From a virus: DNA of 49,237 nt. Shown here piece after piece: positions 1 through 6,170 of this stretch (positions are counted from its first letter, which is position 1; the number at the start of each line of letters is the position of its first letter). The position numbers and the translations under genes were made by a program. The notes below the pieces were generated by a model. That model searched no databases, was not told the DNA's origin, and saw nothing but the letters and a program-made list of their open reading frames with translations. The stretch lies in the IMG/VR virus record IMGVR_UViG_3300032288_001331, positions 1 to 49,237 of that record; one strand, written 5' to 3'.

Positions 1-55
1 ACGCACAGGTCTGCAAAACCTTGGGAATCCGGTTCGACTCCGGAAGGGAACTCCA
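1..55 (+). tRNA. tRNA-Cys (GCA), 5' part missing
   Basis: The 3' half of a tRNA cut by the window edge. The anticodon loop CTGCAAA gives anticodon GCA. The T arm is TCCGG-TTCGACT-CCGGA, followed by acceptor strand AGGGAAC, discriminator T (U73 is the known cysteine identity base) and an encoded CCA at 53-55. First of eight tRNAs before 4750. Confidence 0.85.
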
Positions 56-70
56 ATAATAAGAGGTAAA

Positions 71-412
71 ATGATAAAACATCTAACTCTAGCCAGCACT
101 CTTCTTTTAGCTGGCTGTGCAACCACGGAATCAGGTGTATATAAAGGTGAAATGGTTGCGACATGGTATATGCACGGAACAAGAACTGCTAATGGTGAAC
201 GTTTTGATCCTAATGGTATGACAGCAGCCCATAAAACTTTACCATTCGGAACAAAACTTCGGTTGACACATGGCGATAAGTCTGTTATAGTCAGAGTTAA
301 TGATCGTGGTCCGTTTGTCAAGGGAAGAGATATCGACCTTGCAAGAGGTGCAGCACAGGCCTTAGGTTGTCCAGGTATTTGTCGTTTGAAGGTTGAAGAA
401 TTGGTCCCTTAG
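71..412 (+). CDS. RlpA-like double-psi beta-barrel lipoprotein
   Basis: A 113-residue exported lipoprotein. A short signal peptide ends in the lipobox LLAGC, so the mature protein should be acylated at Cys16. The rest is a minimal RlpA-like domain: WY near the start, TANGE, TAAHKTLPFGT, VRVNDRGPF and a closing DIDLARGAA. Bacterial RlpA proteins bind or cleave denuded peptidoglycan glycans. This copy lacks the SPOR domain of full-length RlpA, so it is the catalytic core alone. It could remodel the wall during infection or lysis; that is inference. The start follows AAGAGGTAAA. Its stop codon is nucleotides 8-10 of the following tRNA-Asp, so tRNA maturation would cut the 3' end off this mRNA. 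Confidence 0.85.
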   Translation: MIKHLTLASTLLLAGCATTESGVYKGEMVATWYMHGTRTANGERFDPNGMTAAHKTLPFGTKLRLTHGDKSVIVRVNDRGPFVKGRDIDLARGAAQALGCPGICRLKVEELVP

Positions 413-479
413 TCGAGTTGGTTAAGACGCTAGCCTGTCACGCTAGAAATCAGGGGTTCGAGCCCCCTAGGGATCGCCA
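403..479 (+). tRNA. tRNA-Asp (GTC)
   Basis: Full cloverleaf. Acceptor GGTCCCT pairs with AGGGATC, anticodon stem CTAGC/GCTAG holds loop CTGTCAC (anticodon GTC), and the T arm is AGGGG-TTCGAGC-CCCCT. G73 fits aspartate and CCA is encoded. The first 10 bases are also the end of the upstream lipoprotein gene. Confidence 0.93.
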
Positions 480-495
480 CTATAAAGGTGATGAG

Positions 496-936
496 ATGAG
501 TGAAGAAAGAGACCTCGGTAAAATCTTAGAAAACCTGCGTGGTGCTTTTGATCAATTAGACGCAGACATGGAAAAAATGGCCGATGAATGTGATCCTGAG
601 ATCAAATTAGCTGTTACTAAATGGGTGTTCAGAAAACTTATTGAACACGCACAAGAAGGTGGCACTTATCGTTATCTGATTTATGATCGCCTTGGTTTTG
701 GTTCTGAGGCTTATGCTCCTCTTTGTTCTGACGGCATGACTATCTCTAATGAGTTTGATCTTAATTTGAAAAAACAGTTGCGAGAGGTTGCCAAGACTGA
801 GGGATATGATAAAATAAAACCTATCGTAGGGTTATGTGATGAGCCAGGATGTTATGACTATATAAGTTGTGGCTGGCCTTCTGATGATGGATATCGTCAA
901 ACTTGTGGAAAACATTATATCAAATTGGAGAAGTAA
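496..936 (+). CDS. conserved phage protein with C-terminal Cys cluster
   Basis: A 146-residue acidic protein of unknown function. The N-terminal two thirds look helical. The last 35 residues hold a cysteine/histidine cluster (LCDEPGC, SCGWP, TCGKHY) that would suit a small zinc-binding module. The ATG at 496 is preferred over the upstream in-frame TTG at 418, which lies inside tRNA-Asp; AAAGGTGATGAG supplies the ribosome site. It sits directly before the outer-membrane protein gene, 1 nt apart, so the two are probably translated from one message. Confidence 0.75.
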   Translation: MSEERDLGKILENLRGAFDQLDADMEKMADECDPEIKLAVTKWVFRKLIEHAQEGGTYRYLIYDRLGFGSEAYAPLCSDGMTISNEFDLNLKKQLREVAKTEGYDKIKPIVGLCDEPGCYDYISCGWPSDDGYRQTCGKHYIKLEK

Positions 937-937
937 A

Positions 938-1462
938 ATGAAGTGTGTAAAGTATGCTCTTATTGCTACCTTAATCGGTGGTTCGGCTATTGCATCTGAT
1001 CTACCTAGCAGAGATATGCCAAAGGCACCAACAATGCCTTCGATTGAACAAAATTCTTGGTATACTGGTCTTGCTCTTGGTGGCGTTGCGAGTGATCGTA
1101 CATGGTATAATAATGCTCGCGTGAGTGCTTCTTTTGGTTATGAGTTCGGTACGTTCTTGCGGGCTGAGGCTACATATGATTATAAGCACAGCAATCGTTC
1201 GAGTGAGCGGGCACATACAGGTATGGTAAATGCGATTGGTCAGATCAACTTACCATTTGTGAATGTTGTTCCTTATGTTCTTGCTGGTACAGGCTATCGT
1301 CTTTCAGATGTAAAGAATGAACCTGTCTGGAACGTTGGTAGTGGTGTTCGTTTTGAAGTTTCACCATCTATTGAATTAGATGCTCGTTTTCGTTATCTCT
1401 CTGATTTTAAGATTCAAAGAGATGAAAATATTTTCACTGTTGGTGTAAACTACAAGTTTTAA
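938..1462 (+). CDS. outer-membrane beta-barrel protein (Omp25/OmpW-like)
   Basis: A 174-residue protein with a Sec signal peptide (MKCVKYALIATLIGGSAIASDL, likely cut after ASA/IAS) followed by a proline-rich linker and alternating-hydrophobic strands with glycine-aromatic turns (NSWYTGLALGGV, ASFGYEFG). It ends in NYKF, a terminal phenylalanine typical of BAM-inserted barrels. Size fits an eight-stranded barrel like the alphaproteobacterial Omp25/Omp31 porin-like proteins. A virus making an outer-membrane barrel could mask the receptor or alter permeability (superinfection exclusion); this is inference. ATG 938 follows TTGGAGAAGTAAA. Probably acquired from a host. Confidence 0.8.
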   Translation: MKCVKYALIATLIGGSAIASDLPSRDMPKAPTMPSIEQNSWYTGLALGGVASDRTWYNNARVSASFGYEFGTFLRAEATYDYKHSNRSSERAHTGMVNAIGQINLPFVNVVPYVLAGTGYRLSDVKNEPVWNVGSGVRFEVSPSIELDARFRYLSDFKIQRDENIFTVGVNYKF

Positions 1463-1470
1463 GGATACAT

Positions 1471-1698
1471 ATGAGTAGAATTATTTTAATTTCTTTGGCG
1501 GCTCTAACACTTGCTGGTTGTCAAACAACCGCATATGTAGAAGATCCTTCATATTATCGCAACAATAGACATCGTTATGTTGACATCGGCCCTCCTTACT
1601 ATACACCAGGAAGAGCCATTTCAGCACCGATTGTTCACTGTCACATGTTGTACAGACCTGGGTTTAGACCTGAGAGAGTTTGTCGCAGAGTTTACTGA
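1471..1698 (+). CDS. small lipoprotein
   Basis: A 75-residue protein with an N-terminal signal and lipobox LTLAGC (Cys17). The mature part is rich in Tyr, Arg and Pro (DPSYYRNNRHRYV, GPPYYTPGR) with two later cysteines (VHCHML, RVCRRVY) that could form a disulfide in the periplasm. No known family recognised. It lies 8 nt after the barrel gene and may be co-translated with it, suggesting a joint envelope role. Confidence 0.75.
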   Translation: MSRIILISLAALTLAGCQTTAYVEDPSYYRNNRHRYVDIGPPYYTPGRAISAPIVHCHMLYRPGFRPERVCRRVY

Positions 1699-1720
1699 TT
1701 TGTTGCGTACGGTTGGTCGC

Positions 1721-1728
1721 GATAAATA
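1721..1728 (+). promoter_or_regulatory. late-promoter-like box GATAAATA
   Basis: Matches 7 of 8 bases of the T4 late promoter TATAAATA. It precedes a hairpin (GAGGCAC 1736-1742 with GTGCCTC 1751-1757, no T-run) and tRNA-Thr. The same TAAATA core recurs upstream of several late-type genes in this window. Confidence 0.4.
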
Positions 1729-1768
1729 GACCCGCGAGGCACCACGGTTAGTGCCTCACCTAAGTTTC

Positions 1769-1844
<76 letters not shown>

Positions 1845-1849
1845 GTTAA

Positions 1850-1941
1850 GGAGAGTTGGCTGAGTCAGGTCGAAAGCAGCTCATTGCTAACGAGTCGTAC
1901 CCTAACCGGTACCATAGGTTCGAATCCTATACTCTCCGCCA
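1850..1941 (+). tRNA. tRNA-Ser (GCT)
   Basis: A class II tRNA of 92 nt with the long variable arm expected for serine (GTACC...GGTAC). Acceptor GGAGAGT/ACTCTCC, anticodon loop TTGCTAA (GCT, codons AGC/AGU), T arm ATAGG-TTCGAAT-CCTAT, G73 and encoded CCA. Five bases after tRNA-Thr, so likely one precursor. Confidence 0.9.
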
Positions 1942-1953
1942 AATGAGGTGAAT

Positions 1954-2166
1954 ATGCTTATAAGTACATACGATAAAGATGGTCGTAAAGCGGAAATATA
2001 CAGAGAGAACAATCAGTTCTTTGTGAGACTTTATGAGCATGGTGTTCTAGTGAACGAACAGTTACTATCTGGTCATAGCATTCATTATGCAGAAAGTCTG
2101 GCTGAGAATTATGTAGAGCGTATTGGTTCTTCTTATACAAGCACCAAACACTTTCTACGAGACTGA
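1954..2166 (+). CDS. small conserved phage protein
   Basis: A 70-residue protein of unknown function that looks like a small beta-rich fold (KAEIYRENNQFFVRLYEHGVLV) followed by a helix (HYAESLAENYVERI). ATG 1954 is chosen over an in-frame GTG at 1948, because TGAGGTG is then a well-placed ribosome site. It begins 13 nt after tRNA-Ser and is probably read from the same transcript. Confidence 0.65.
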   Translation: MLISTYDKDGRKAEIYRENNQFFVRLYEHGVLVNEQLLSGHSIHYAESLAENYVERIGSSYTSTKHFLRD

Positions 2167-2170
2167 GTGC

Positions 2171-2240
2171 CTTCCAAGGGTTGGGCGGCCTTATATGCCG
2201 CCAACTACTGCACAACAGGTTTACTGTAATCCTGTGGAAG
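2171..2240 (+). other. structured RNA-like element, possible tRNA relic
   Basis: Between the small gene and tRNA-Gly the sequence can fold as a closed multi-branch structure. The closing stem is CTTCCA (2171-2176) with TGGAAG (2235-2240). Inside are a perfect 6-bp hairpin GGCGGC/GCCGCC (2184-2189/2197-2202) with a 7-base loop CTTATAT and a second hairpin CAGG/CCTG. The first loop resembles an anticodon loop (T33, TAT), but there is no D arm, canonical T loop or CCA, so a functional tRNA is unlikely. Confidence 0.35.
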
Positions 2241-2257
2241 ATAAAACAGTCAAGTTT

Positions 2258-2331
2258 GCGGGGGTGATGTAGTGGTAGCCTGGAACCTTGCCAAGGTTTT
2301 CGTATGGGTTCGATTCCCGTTCCCCGCTCCA
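2258..2331 (+). tRNA. tRNA-Gly (GCC)
   Basis: Acceptor GCGGGGG/TCCCCGC, anticodon stem GAACC/GGTTT around loop TTGCCAA (GCC), T arm ATGGG-TTCGATT-CCCGT, T73 and encoded CCA. It is followed at once by a strong terminator. Confidence 0.92.
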
Positions 2332-2333
2332 AT

Positions 2334-2366
2334 AAATCTTCAGGTCAAGGCCTGAAGATTTTTTTC
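2334..2366 (+). terminator. rho-independent terminator
   Basis: Perfect 11-bp stem AAATCTTCAGG (2334-2344) and CCTGAAGATTT (2351-2361), 6-nt loop, then a run of T. It ends the first tRNA/envelope transcript. Confidence 0.9.
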
Positions 2367-2392
2367 ATCTCTAATATAGGAGTTCTCATGAG

Positions 2393-2758
2393 ATGGCATA
2401 CTGGGGTTATCACCTTCTTCTAGATTGCGCGGAACTAAGTCACGATGCAATCACCTCTTACGATACAATACATGCTTTCACGAAACGCCTTGTGAAAGAT
2501 ATCGACATGGTAGCATATGGTGAGCCACAAATCGTGAACTTCGGTTCCGGCAACAAGGCAGGTTATACTCTGGTTCAGTTGATTGAGACTTCTAATATCG
2601 TCGCACATTTTGTTCCTGATGACGGAATGGGTGGTAATGCAATGTATCTTGACGTTTTCTCTTGTAAAGAGTATGATGATCAAGTGGTAATTAAACTAGT
2701 AAAGGACTATTTTGGTGCGAAGTATATTCGACCAAACTATCTAACACGACAGGCTTGA
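2393..2758 (+). CDS. S-adenosylmethionine decarboxylase-like protein (SpeD family)
   Basis: A 121-residue protein with the layout of small bacterial/phage AdoMet decarboxylases: a first strand YHLLLDCAEL, a central IETSNIVAHF corresponding to the self-cleaving ESHI..H segment, and YLDVFSCKEYD corresponding to the DxFTC motif. Authentic enzymes cleave before the serine to make a pyruvoyl cofactor and supply decarboxylated AdoMet for spermidine. Here the cleavage segment reads E-T-S rather than E-S-H, so activity is uncertain. Polyamines neutralise packaged DNA, and T4-like phages often carry this family. Start ATG 2393 follows TAGGAGTTCTC. First gene after the terminator. Confidence 0.7.
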   Translation: MAYWGYHLLLDCAELSHDAITSYDTIHAFTKRLVKDIDMVAYGEPQIVNFGSGNKAGYTLVQLIETSNIVAHFVPDDGMGGNAMYLDVFSCKEYDDQVVIKLVKDYFGAKYIRPNYLTRQA

Positions 2759-2759
2759 C

Positions 2760-3101
2760 ATGAAGATTGAAACGAAATATAATGTTGGTGATTTGATCTG
2801 GGTCCCTCGTTGTTATCGTACATTCGACCGAGAAGAACTCAGCTTCGAAGGTGAAACATGGTTCAGAGACGTTGAAGTTTACAAAGGCTTTGCAAAACAA
2901 AAACGCATCGTCAAAATTGAAGCGTCTGTGAATGAGATTGAAAAAATACATATCTCATATTACATGATCAATGAAGGTGAAGGTGATGGTCAAATGTCTT
3001 CAGTATATGCAGAAGATTTGATTCCAAAATATACCGAAGAAGAAGCTTTGAAGATTGCGAAAGAGTATGAGCGAAAGCAAGAAGAATATTTCGGGCTTTG
3101 A
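2760..3101 (+). CDS. conserved phage protein of unknown function
   Basis: A 113-residue, charged protein. The first half looks like a small beta-barrel (YNVGDLIWVPRCY, KQKRIVKIEASV, HISYYMI) resembling SH3/KOW-like folds seen in small phage regulatory proteins; the second half is a helix rich in Glu and Lys (TEEEALKIAKEYERKQEEYF). No catalytic motif is visible. It starts 1 nt after the SpeD stop, so the two are coupled. Confidence 0.6.
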   Translation: MKIETKYNVGDLIWVPRCYRTFDREELSFEGETWFRDVEVYKGFAKQKRIVKIEASVNEIEKIHISYYMINEGEGDGQMSSVYAEDLIPKYTEEEALKIAKEYERKQEEYFGL

Positions 3102-3318
3102 TTTCTGGGCCGAGTGGATATCGACGGGTATTCTGATGGTTGGTATTCTTCTGACCGCGTACAACGTCTATCCACTCGGCATATGGTTTTCATTGGCTGG
3201 TAATCTTGGTTGGCTCATTGTCGCTTATATCTGGAATAAATGGTCTCTTATTGCCATTCAGGCCATTGCTGTTATAATATACATCAGTGGTCTAGTCAAT
3301 CACTACGGAGTTTTGTGA
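3067..3318 (+). CDS. small multi-pass membrane protein
   Basis: An 83-residue protein with three predicted membrane helices (about residues 17-35, 38-56 and 60-78) after a charged N-terminus. It resembles the very small PnuC-like or DUF-type membrane proteins common in T4-like phages; no function can be assigned. ATG 3067 is the first good start and overlaps the previous gene by 35 nt. Confidence 0.6.
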   Translation: MSESKKNISGFDFWAEWISTGILMVGILLTAYNVYPLGIWFSLAGNLGWLIVAYIWNKWSLIAIQAIAVIIYISGLVNHYGVL

Positions 3319-3494
3319 TGACTGATAAAGAAAGAATGGAATTAGTTAGAGCATACGCTGATCTTGAATGGGTCGTTGACATATTGAAGCGTATCGAAGA
3401 AATTGTAGATAAAGATCCTTTTATCGGCAATGATAGTAATGAAGCTATAAAATGGCTGATTAAGCAAGGCATGAAGGTAAGGCGAGAAGAATAA
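3318..3494 (+). CDS. small acidic helical protein
   Basis: A 58-residue helical protein with no recognisable motif, starting with MTDKERMELVRAYADLEW. Its ATG overlaps the previous stop (TGATG) and its last base is the A of the next start, so it sits in a coupled four-gene string (2760-3913). Confidence 0.55.
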   Translation: MTDKERMELVRAYADLEWVVDILKRIEEIVDKDPFIGNDSNEAIKWLIKQGMKVRREE

Positions 3495-3913
3495 TGTTAG
3501 ACTGTTTGGTTATGGGTGACAGCATTGCTGTTGGCATTGGTCAAGCAAGACCTGATTGTTTTACAGTCGCTAAAGTTGGTATAAGTAGTGATAAATGGTT
3601 CAATCAATACAATCCTAAACTAGATAAACAGTTTAAGGTTGTTGTGATTAGTCTTGGTACAAACGACTACTATGGTGTCACAGCCGAGTATCTATATAAA
3701 ATTAGAAAGAACGTGAAAGCCAACGCTGTCGTCTGGATTCTTCCAAGCTATTCATTAAAACCAAAACAAAGAGTTATAATTCGAGAAATCTCAAATGAGT
3801 TTGGTGACAAGGTACTTGATATAACCGAACACATTGGTAGAGACGGTATTCACCCACCATCACTAATTGAATATAGAAAGATTGGTGATAAAATTCGCAA
3901 ATTGGGGCCGTAG
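3494..3913 (+). CDS. small SGNH/GDSL-type hydrolase
   Basis: A 139-residue minimal SGNH-fold protein. Visible blocks are GDSIAVG (nucleophile Ser10), GTNDYY (block III Asn near 57) and DGIHPP (catalytic Asp/His near 117-120). The family removes acyl groups from sugars, lipids or peptidoglycan. The minus-strand hub gene at 46091-48214 carries a similar domain. There is no signal peptide, so this copy would act in the cytoplasm or in the virion. The stop codon TAG is made by bases 8-10 of tRNA-Ala, the same arrangement as the RlpA-like gene and tRNA-Asp. Confidence 0.75.
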   Translation: MLDCLVMGDSIAVGIGQARPDCFTVAKVGISSDKWFNQYNPKLDKQFKVVVISLGTNDYYGVTAEYLYKIRKNVKANAVVWILPSYSLKPKQRVIIREISNEFGDKVLDITEHIGRDGIHPPSLIEYRKIGDKIRKLGP

Positions 3914-3979
3914 CTCAGTTGGGAGAGCGGTAGCTTTGCAAGCTTCAGGTCTGCGGTTCGATCCCGCACGGCTCCACCA
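3904..3979 (+). tRNA. tRNA-Ala (TGC)
   Basis: Acceptor GGGGCCG/CGGCTCC contains the G3-U70 pair that identifies alanine tRNA. D stem GCTC/GAGC, anticodon loop TTTGCAA (TGC), T arm TGCGG-TTCGATC-CCGCA, A73 and encoded CCA. Overlaps the end of the SGNH gene by 10 nt. Confidence 0.93.
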
Positions 3980-3999
3980 CTTAAAGAAAGAAGAAGAAA

Positions 4000-4125
4000 A
4001 TGCAAATCACTCCATCAAAAGTTTATCGTAAAACAGAAGCGGCTTGGAATCTAGCTTGGGTATTTGGTCTGATCTTTTGGATGCCAATCCTAGCGATGGC
4101 TTTCTTAGCCTACTTCGTAAACTAA
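4000..4125 (+). CDS. 41-residue membrane protein
   Basis: A very short gene between two tRNAs: MQITPSKVYRKTEAAWNLAW then a hydrophobic stretch (VFGLIFWMPILAMAFLAYFV) forming one membrane helix, ending VN. The ribosome site is AAAGAAAGAAGAAG. Its stop lies 2 nt before tRNA-Leu. Function unknown; a single-pass microprotein with an N-in topology is likely from the basic N-terminus. Confidence 0.55.
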   Translation: MQITPSKVYRKTEAAWNLAWVFGLIFWMPILAMAFLAYFVN

Positions 4126-4126
4126 C

Positions 4127-4203
4127 GCCCTTGTAGCCCAATTGGTAGAGGTATCAGTCTTAGAAACTGAGGGTTGTCCGTTCGAATCGGACCAGGGGCA
4201 CCA
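4127..4203 (+). tRNA. tRNA with anticodon TAG (Leu), class I shape
   Basis: Acceptor GCCCTTG/CAGGGGC, perfect anticodon stem TCAGT/ACTGA with loop CTTAGAA (anticodon TAG, codon CTA), T arm GTCCG-TTCGAAT-CGGAC, A73 and encoded CCA. The variable loop is only GGGTT, whereas bacterial leucine tRNAs normally have a long arm. The D stem is short (GCC/GGT). Confidence 0.82.
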
Positions 4204-4217
4204 ATTCAGAGGTTGTT

Positions 4218-4688
4218 ATGATCCATATAATTGATAATTTTTTCAATGACCATCTTGATGAAGCGAAGGACTGGTCTTCTTCGCTGAACAAATATGATAC
4301 ATGGTATGACAAATACAGTCTCGACCTTGGACTAAATCTCGTGGCCAAAGCTGGTGAGTTCTTTGATCTGACTGGTTTCTCTGGCTGCGAGATGCACATC
4401 AACTATCACACTCCTACCCGTCACTACGACAAAGATGAAGTTCTGTTTGCAGGAACGGGCAAACTGGTTTTTCCATTGTGTGGCATCGTTTGGTATAAAC
4501 ACATAGATATGATAGGTGGTGAAATTGTTTTTCCTGAAGTTGGTGTCAGCATCATGCCGAAAACCGACAGATTAATCATCTTCAAAGGTGATCTGTTGCA
4601 TCAAGGAAATCCATTTCAGGGAGTGAGATTGTCTGTGGGTATTAACCCATGGTTGGAGAAACCATTAGCATATGCTGTCTTAGTGTAA
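4218..4688 (+). CDS. 2-oxoglutarate/Fe(II)-dependent oxygenase-like protein
   Basis: A 156-residue protein with a compact double-stranded beta-helix pattern. Candidate iron ligands are HYD in TRHYDKDE and the distal His in GDLLHQGNPF, followed by an Arg in VRLSVG that would bind 2-oxoglutarate. GGEIVFPE is the usual strand between them. Such phage enzymes hydroxylate proteins or nucleobases; the substrate here is unknown. ATG 4218 follows CAGAGGTTGTT. The last 15 bases, including the TAA stop, lie within tRNA-His. Confidence 0.7.
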   Translation: MIHIIDNFFNDHLDEAKDWSSSLNKYDTWYDKYSLDLGLNLVAKAGEFFDLTGFSGCEMHINYHTPTRHYDKDEVLFAGTGKLVFPLCGIVWYKHIDMIGGEIVFPEVGVSIMPKTDRLIIFKGDLLHQGNPFQGVRLSVGINPWLEKPLAYAVLV

Positions 4689-4747
4689 TGGTAGCACCCG
4701 AGTTTGTGGATCTCGGAGCGTTGGATCGTAACCAACAGACAGTACCA
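4674..4747 (+). tRNA. tRNA-His (GTG), no G-1, A73
   Basis: Acceptor GCTGTCT pairs with AGACAGT (first pair G-U), D stem GTGT/GCAC, anticodon loop TTGTGGA (GTG), T stem GTTGG/CCAAC, A73 and encoded CCA. The base before position 1 is T and the discriminator is A, so the usual G-1:C73 histidine mark is missing. The T loop ATCGTAA is unusual (A54 and T58 rather than T54 and A58). Confidence 0.85.
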
Positions 4748-4764
4748 TAAGCAGAGAAAAAGTC

Positions 4765-5238
4765 ATGAAAAAGTTTGATATTGAAGAAGTGAGAGATTTT
4801 ATTCGTAACAGTAGTGATACAACCAAGATTTATATTGGTGCTGATAGTTACCGTTATCGTGATAAAAATGACCGTTGGCAGGCCATGTACACAGTGGCTA
4901 TTGTTGTTCATCATGACGGCAATCGTGGATGTAAAGTTTTTGGTGAAGCATCATCAGAACCAGACTATGATCGGCGCCATGACAGGCCGTCTTTTCGCCT
5001 CATGAACGAAGTATATCGTGCCTCTCAAATGTATCTTGACCTTTTCGATGCGATTGGTGAACGACATTGTGAAGTTCATCTTGATATCAATCCTGATGAA
5101 ATGCACGGTTCATCATGTGTTATTCAGCAAGCCACAGGCTACATAAGAGGCCTCTGTGGTTTTCCACCAAAAGTGAAACCAGAAGCATTTGCTGCATCAT
5201 ACGCAGCCGATAGACTTACTGAAATTCTAGCAGCTTAG
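4765..5238 (+). CDS. YkuK-type RNase H-fold nuclease (DUF458 family)
   Basis: A 157-residue protein matching the YkuK/DUF458 pattern: a first strand with the acidic residue IYIGADSY, a second strand TVAIVVHHDGNRGCKVF, HLDINPDE with the second acidic cluster, an SS helix (MHGSSCVIQQATGYIRGLCGF) and the ending KPEAFAASYAADRLTE. The family is a predicted RNase H-like nuclease of unknown target. Start ATG 4765 has weak upstream AGCAGAGAAA. It lies between tRNA-His and the BI-1 gene, 9 nt apart from the latter, and may be read with it. Confidence 0.75.
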   Translation: MKKFDIEEVRDFIRNSSDTTKIYIGADSYRYRDKNDRWQAMYTVAIVVHHDGNRGCKVFGEASSEPDYDRRHDRPSFRLMNEVYRASQMYLDLFDAIGERHCEVHLDINPDEMHGSSCVIQQATGYIRGLCGFPPKVKPEAFAASYAADRLTEILAA

Positions 5239-5247
5239 GAGTAAATA

Positions 5248-5952
5248 ATGGAACATCAATACGTTTCTAATGCTTATGAAGCCAATTTGAAGTATGATGA
5301 AGGTCTACGAAACTTCATGCTTCAAGTCTATAACTACATGACTGTTGCTCTTGCTCTGAGCGGTCTTGTTTCTCTCGGTGTCTCAATGTCACCAGCACTT
5401 ATGGCGACCATCTGGGCAACACCATTGAAGTGGGTTGTAGTTTTTGCACCATTAGTCATGAGTGTTGGTTTTATGTTCATGGCCGAAAAGATTAGTTCTT
5501 CTGGTGCTAAGGTTTTTCTATTCGCATTTGCCTTTGCGATGGGTCTTAGCCTGAGTTCTATCTTTGCAATCTATAAGATGGGTAGTATCGTTCAGGTATT
5601 CTTCATCTCTGCGGCCACTTTTGGTGCAGCCTCAATTTATGGTTATACAACTAAGAAAGACTTGACTTCTTTTGGTTCTTTCTTGATTATGGGTGCCTTG
5701 GGTCTTGTCATTGCTGGTGTTGTCAATCTGTTTCTACAGAGTTCGGTGTTTGCGTTCGCTATTAGCTGTCTTGCTGTTCTGATCTTTACTGGTCTGACAG
5801 CCTATGACACTCAGCAAATCAAGAGCCATTATGACTACAGCGAAGGTGACGAAAGAGAGAAGGCTGGTGTAATTGGTGCGCTTCAGTTGTACCTAGACTT
5901 TATCAACATCTTCGTCAGCCTGCTTCAGATCATTGGTGATAAGAAAGAGTGA
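5248..5952 (+). CDS. Bax inhibitor-1/YccA family membrane protein
   Basis: A 234-residue protein with seven hydrophobic helices, the length and shape of bacterial BI-1 family proteins (YccA, YbhL). Family marks include the N-terminal FMLQVYNYMTVALALSG, the internal YGYTTKKDL between helices 4 and 5, FTGLTAYDTQQIK and the end LYLDFINIFVSLLQIIG. In Escherichia coli YccA is a substrate and inhibitor-like modulator of the FtsH protease. A phage copy could protect new viral membrane proteins or shift lysis control; this is inference. Ribosome site TTAGGAGTAAATA. It ends in a GTGA overlap with the next gene. Confidence 0.88.
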   Translation: MEHQYVSNAYEANLKYDEGLRNFMLQVYNYMTVALALSGLVSLGVSMSPALMATIWATPLKWVVVFAPLVMSVGFMFMAEKISSSGAKVFLFAFAFAMGLSLSSIFAIYKMGSIVQVFFISAATFGAASIYGYTTKKDLTSFGSFLIMGALGLVIAGVVNLFLQSSVFAFAISCLAVLIFTGLTAYDTQQIKSHYDYSEGDEREKAGVIGALQLYLDFINIFVSLLQIIGDKKE

Positions 5953-6170
5953 CAGAATCCGTATTTGCTAGGCGAAAGCGAATAGCCGACCTCAGGTTGG
6001 CTATTTGTGCTTCATGTGAATATTTTACAGCCAGCATAAGCAGGTGTCGGGCCTGTGGTTGTGTAATGGTATTCAAAGCAATGTTACCTGATTCTGATTG
6101 CCCATTCAGAAAATGGGATGAGATAAATAAACTAGAAGCCGAAAAGGAGAAGACTGATGGCATCGGATGA
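5949..6170 (+). CDS. small Cys-rich zinc-ribbon-like phage protein
   Basis: A 73-residue protein with CASC, CRACGC and a later CPFRKW: the five or six cysteines would bind one zinc. This pattern (IC..C, RC..CGC, CP..KW) is common to a small phage protein of unknown role. The start is GTG 5949, overlapping the BI-1 stop by 4 nt; a later in-frame ATG would remove the first CxxC. Confidence 0.7.
   Translation: MTESVFARRKRIADLRLAICASCEYFTASISRCRACGCVMVFKAMLPDSDCPFRKWDEINKLEAEKEKTDGIG

Noticed and set aside
2393-2758. Firm assignment of SpeD activity
   Set aside because: The self-cleavage segment deviates (E-T-S-N in place of E-S-H-I), so only family membership is claimed.
5949-5951. Frameshift joining the BI-1 gene and the zinc-ribbon gene
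   Set aside because: The GTGA overlap is the normal stop-start coupling of this genome, and no slippery run is present.
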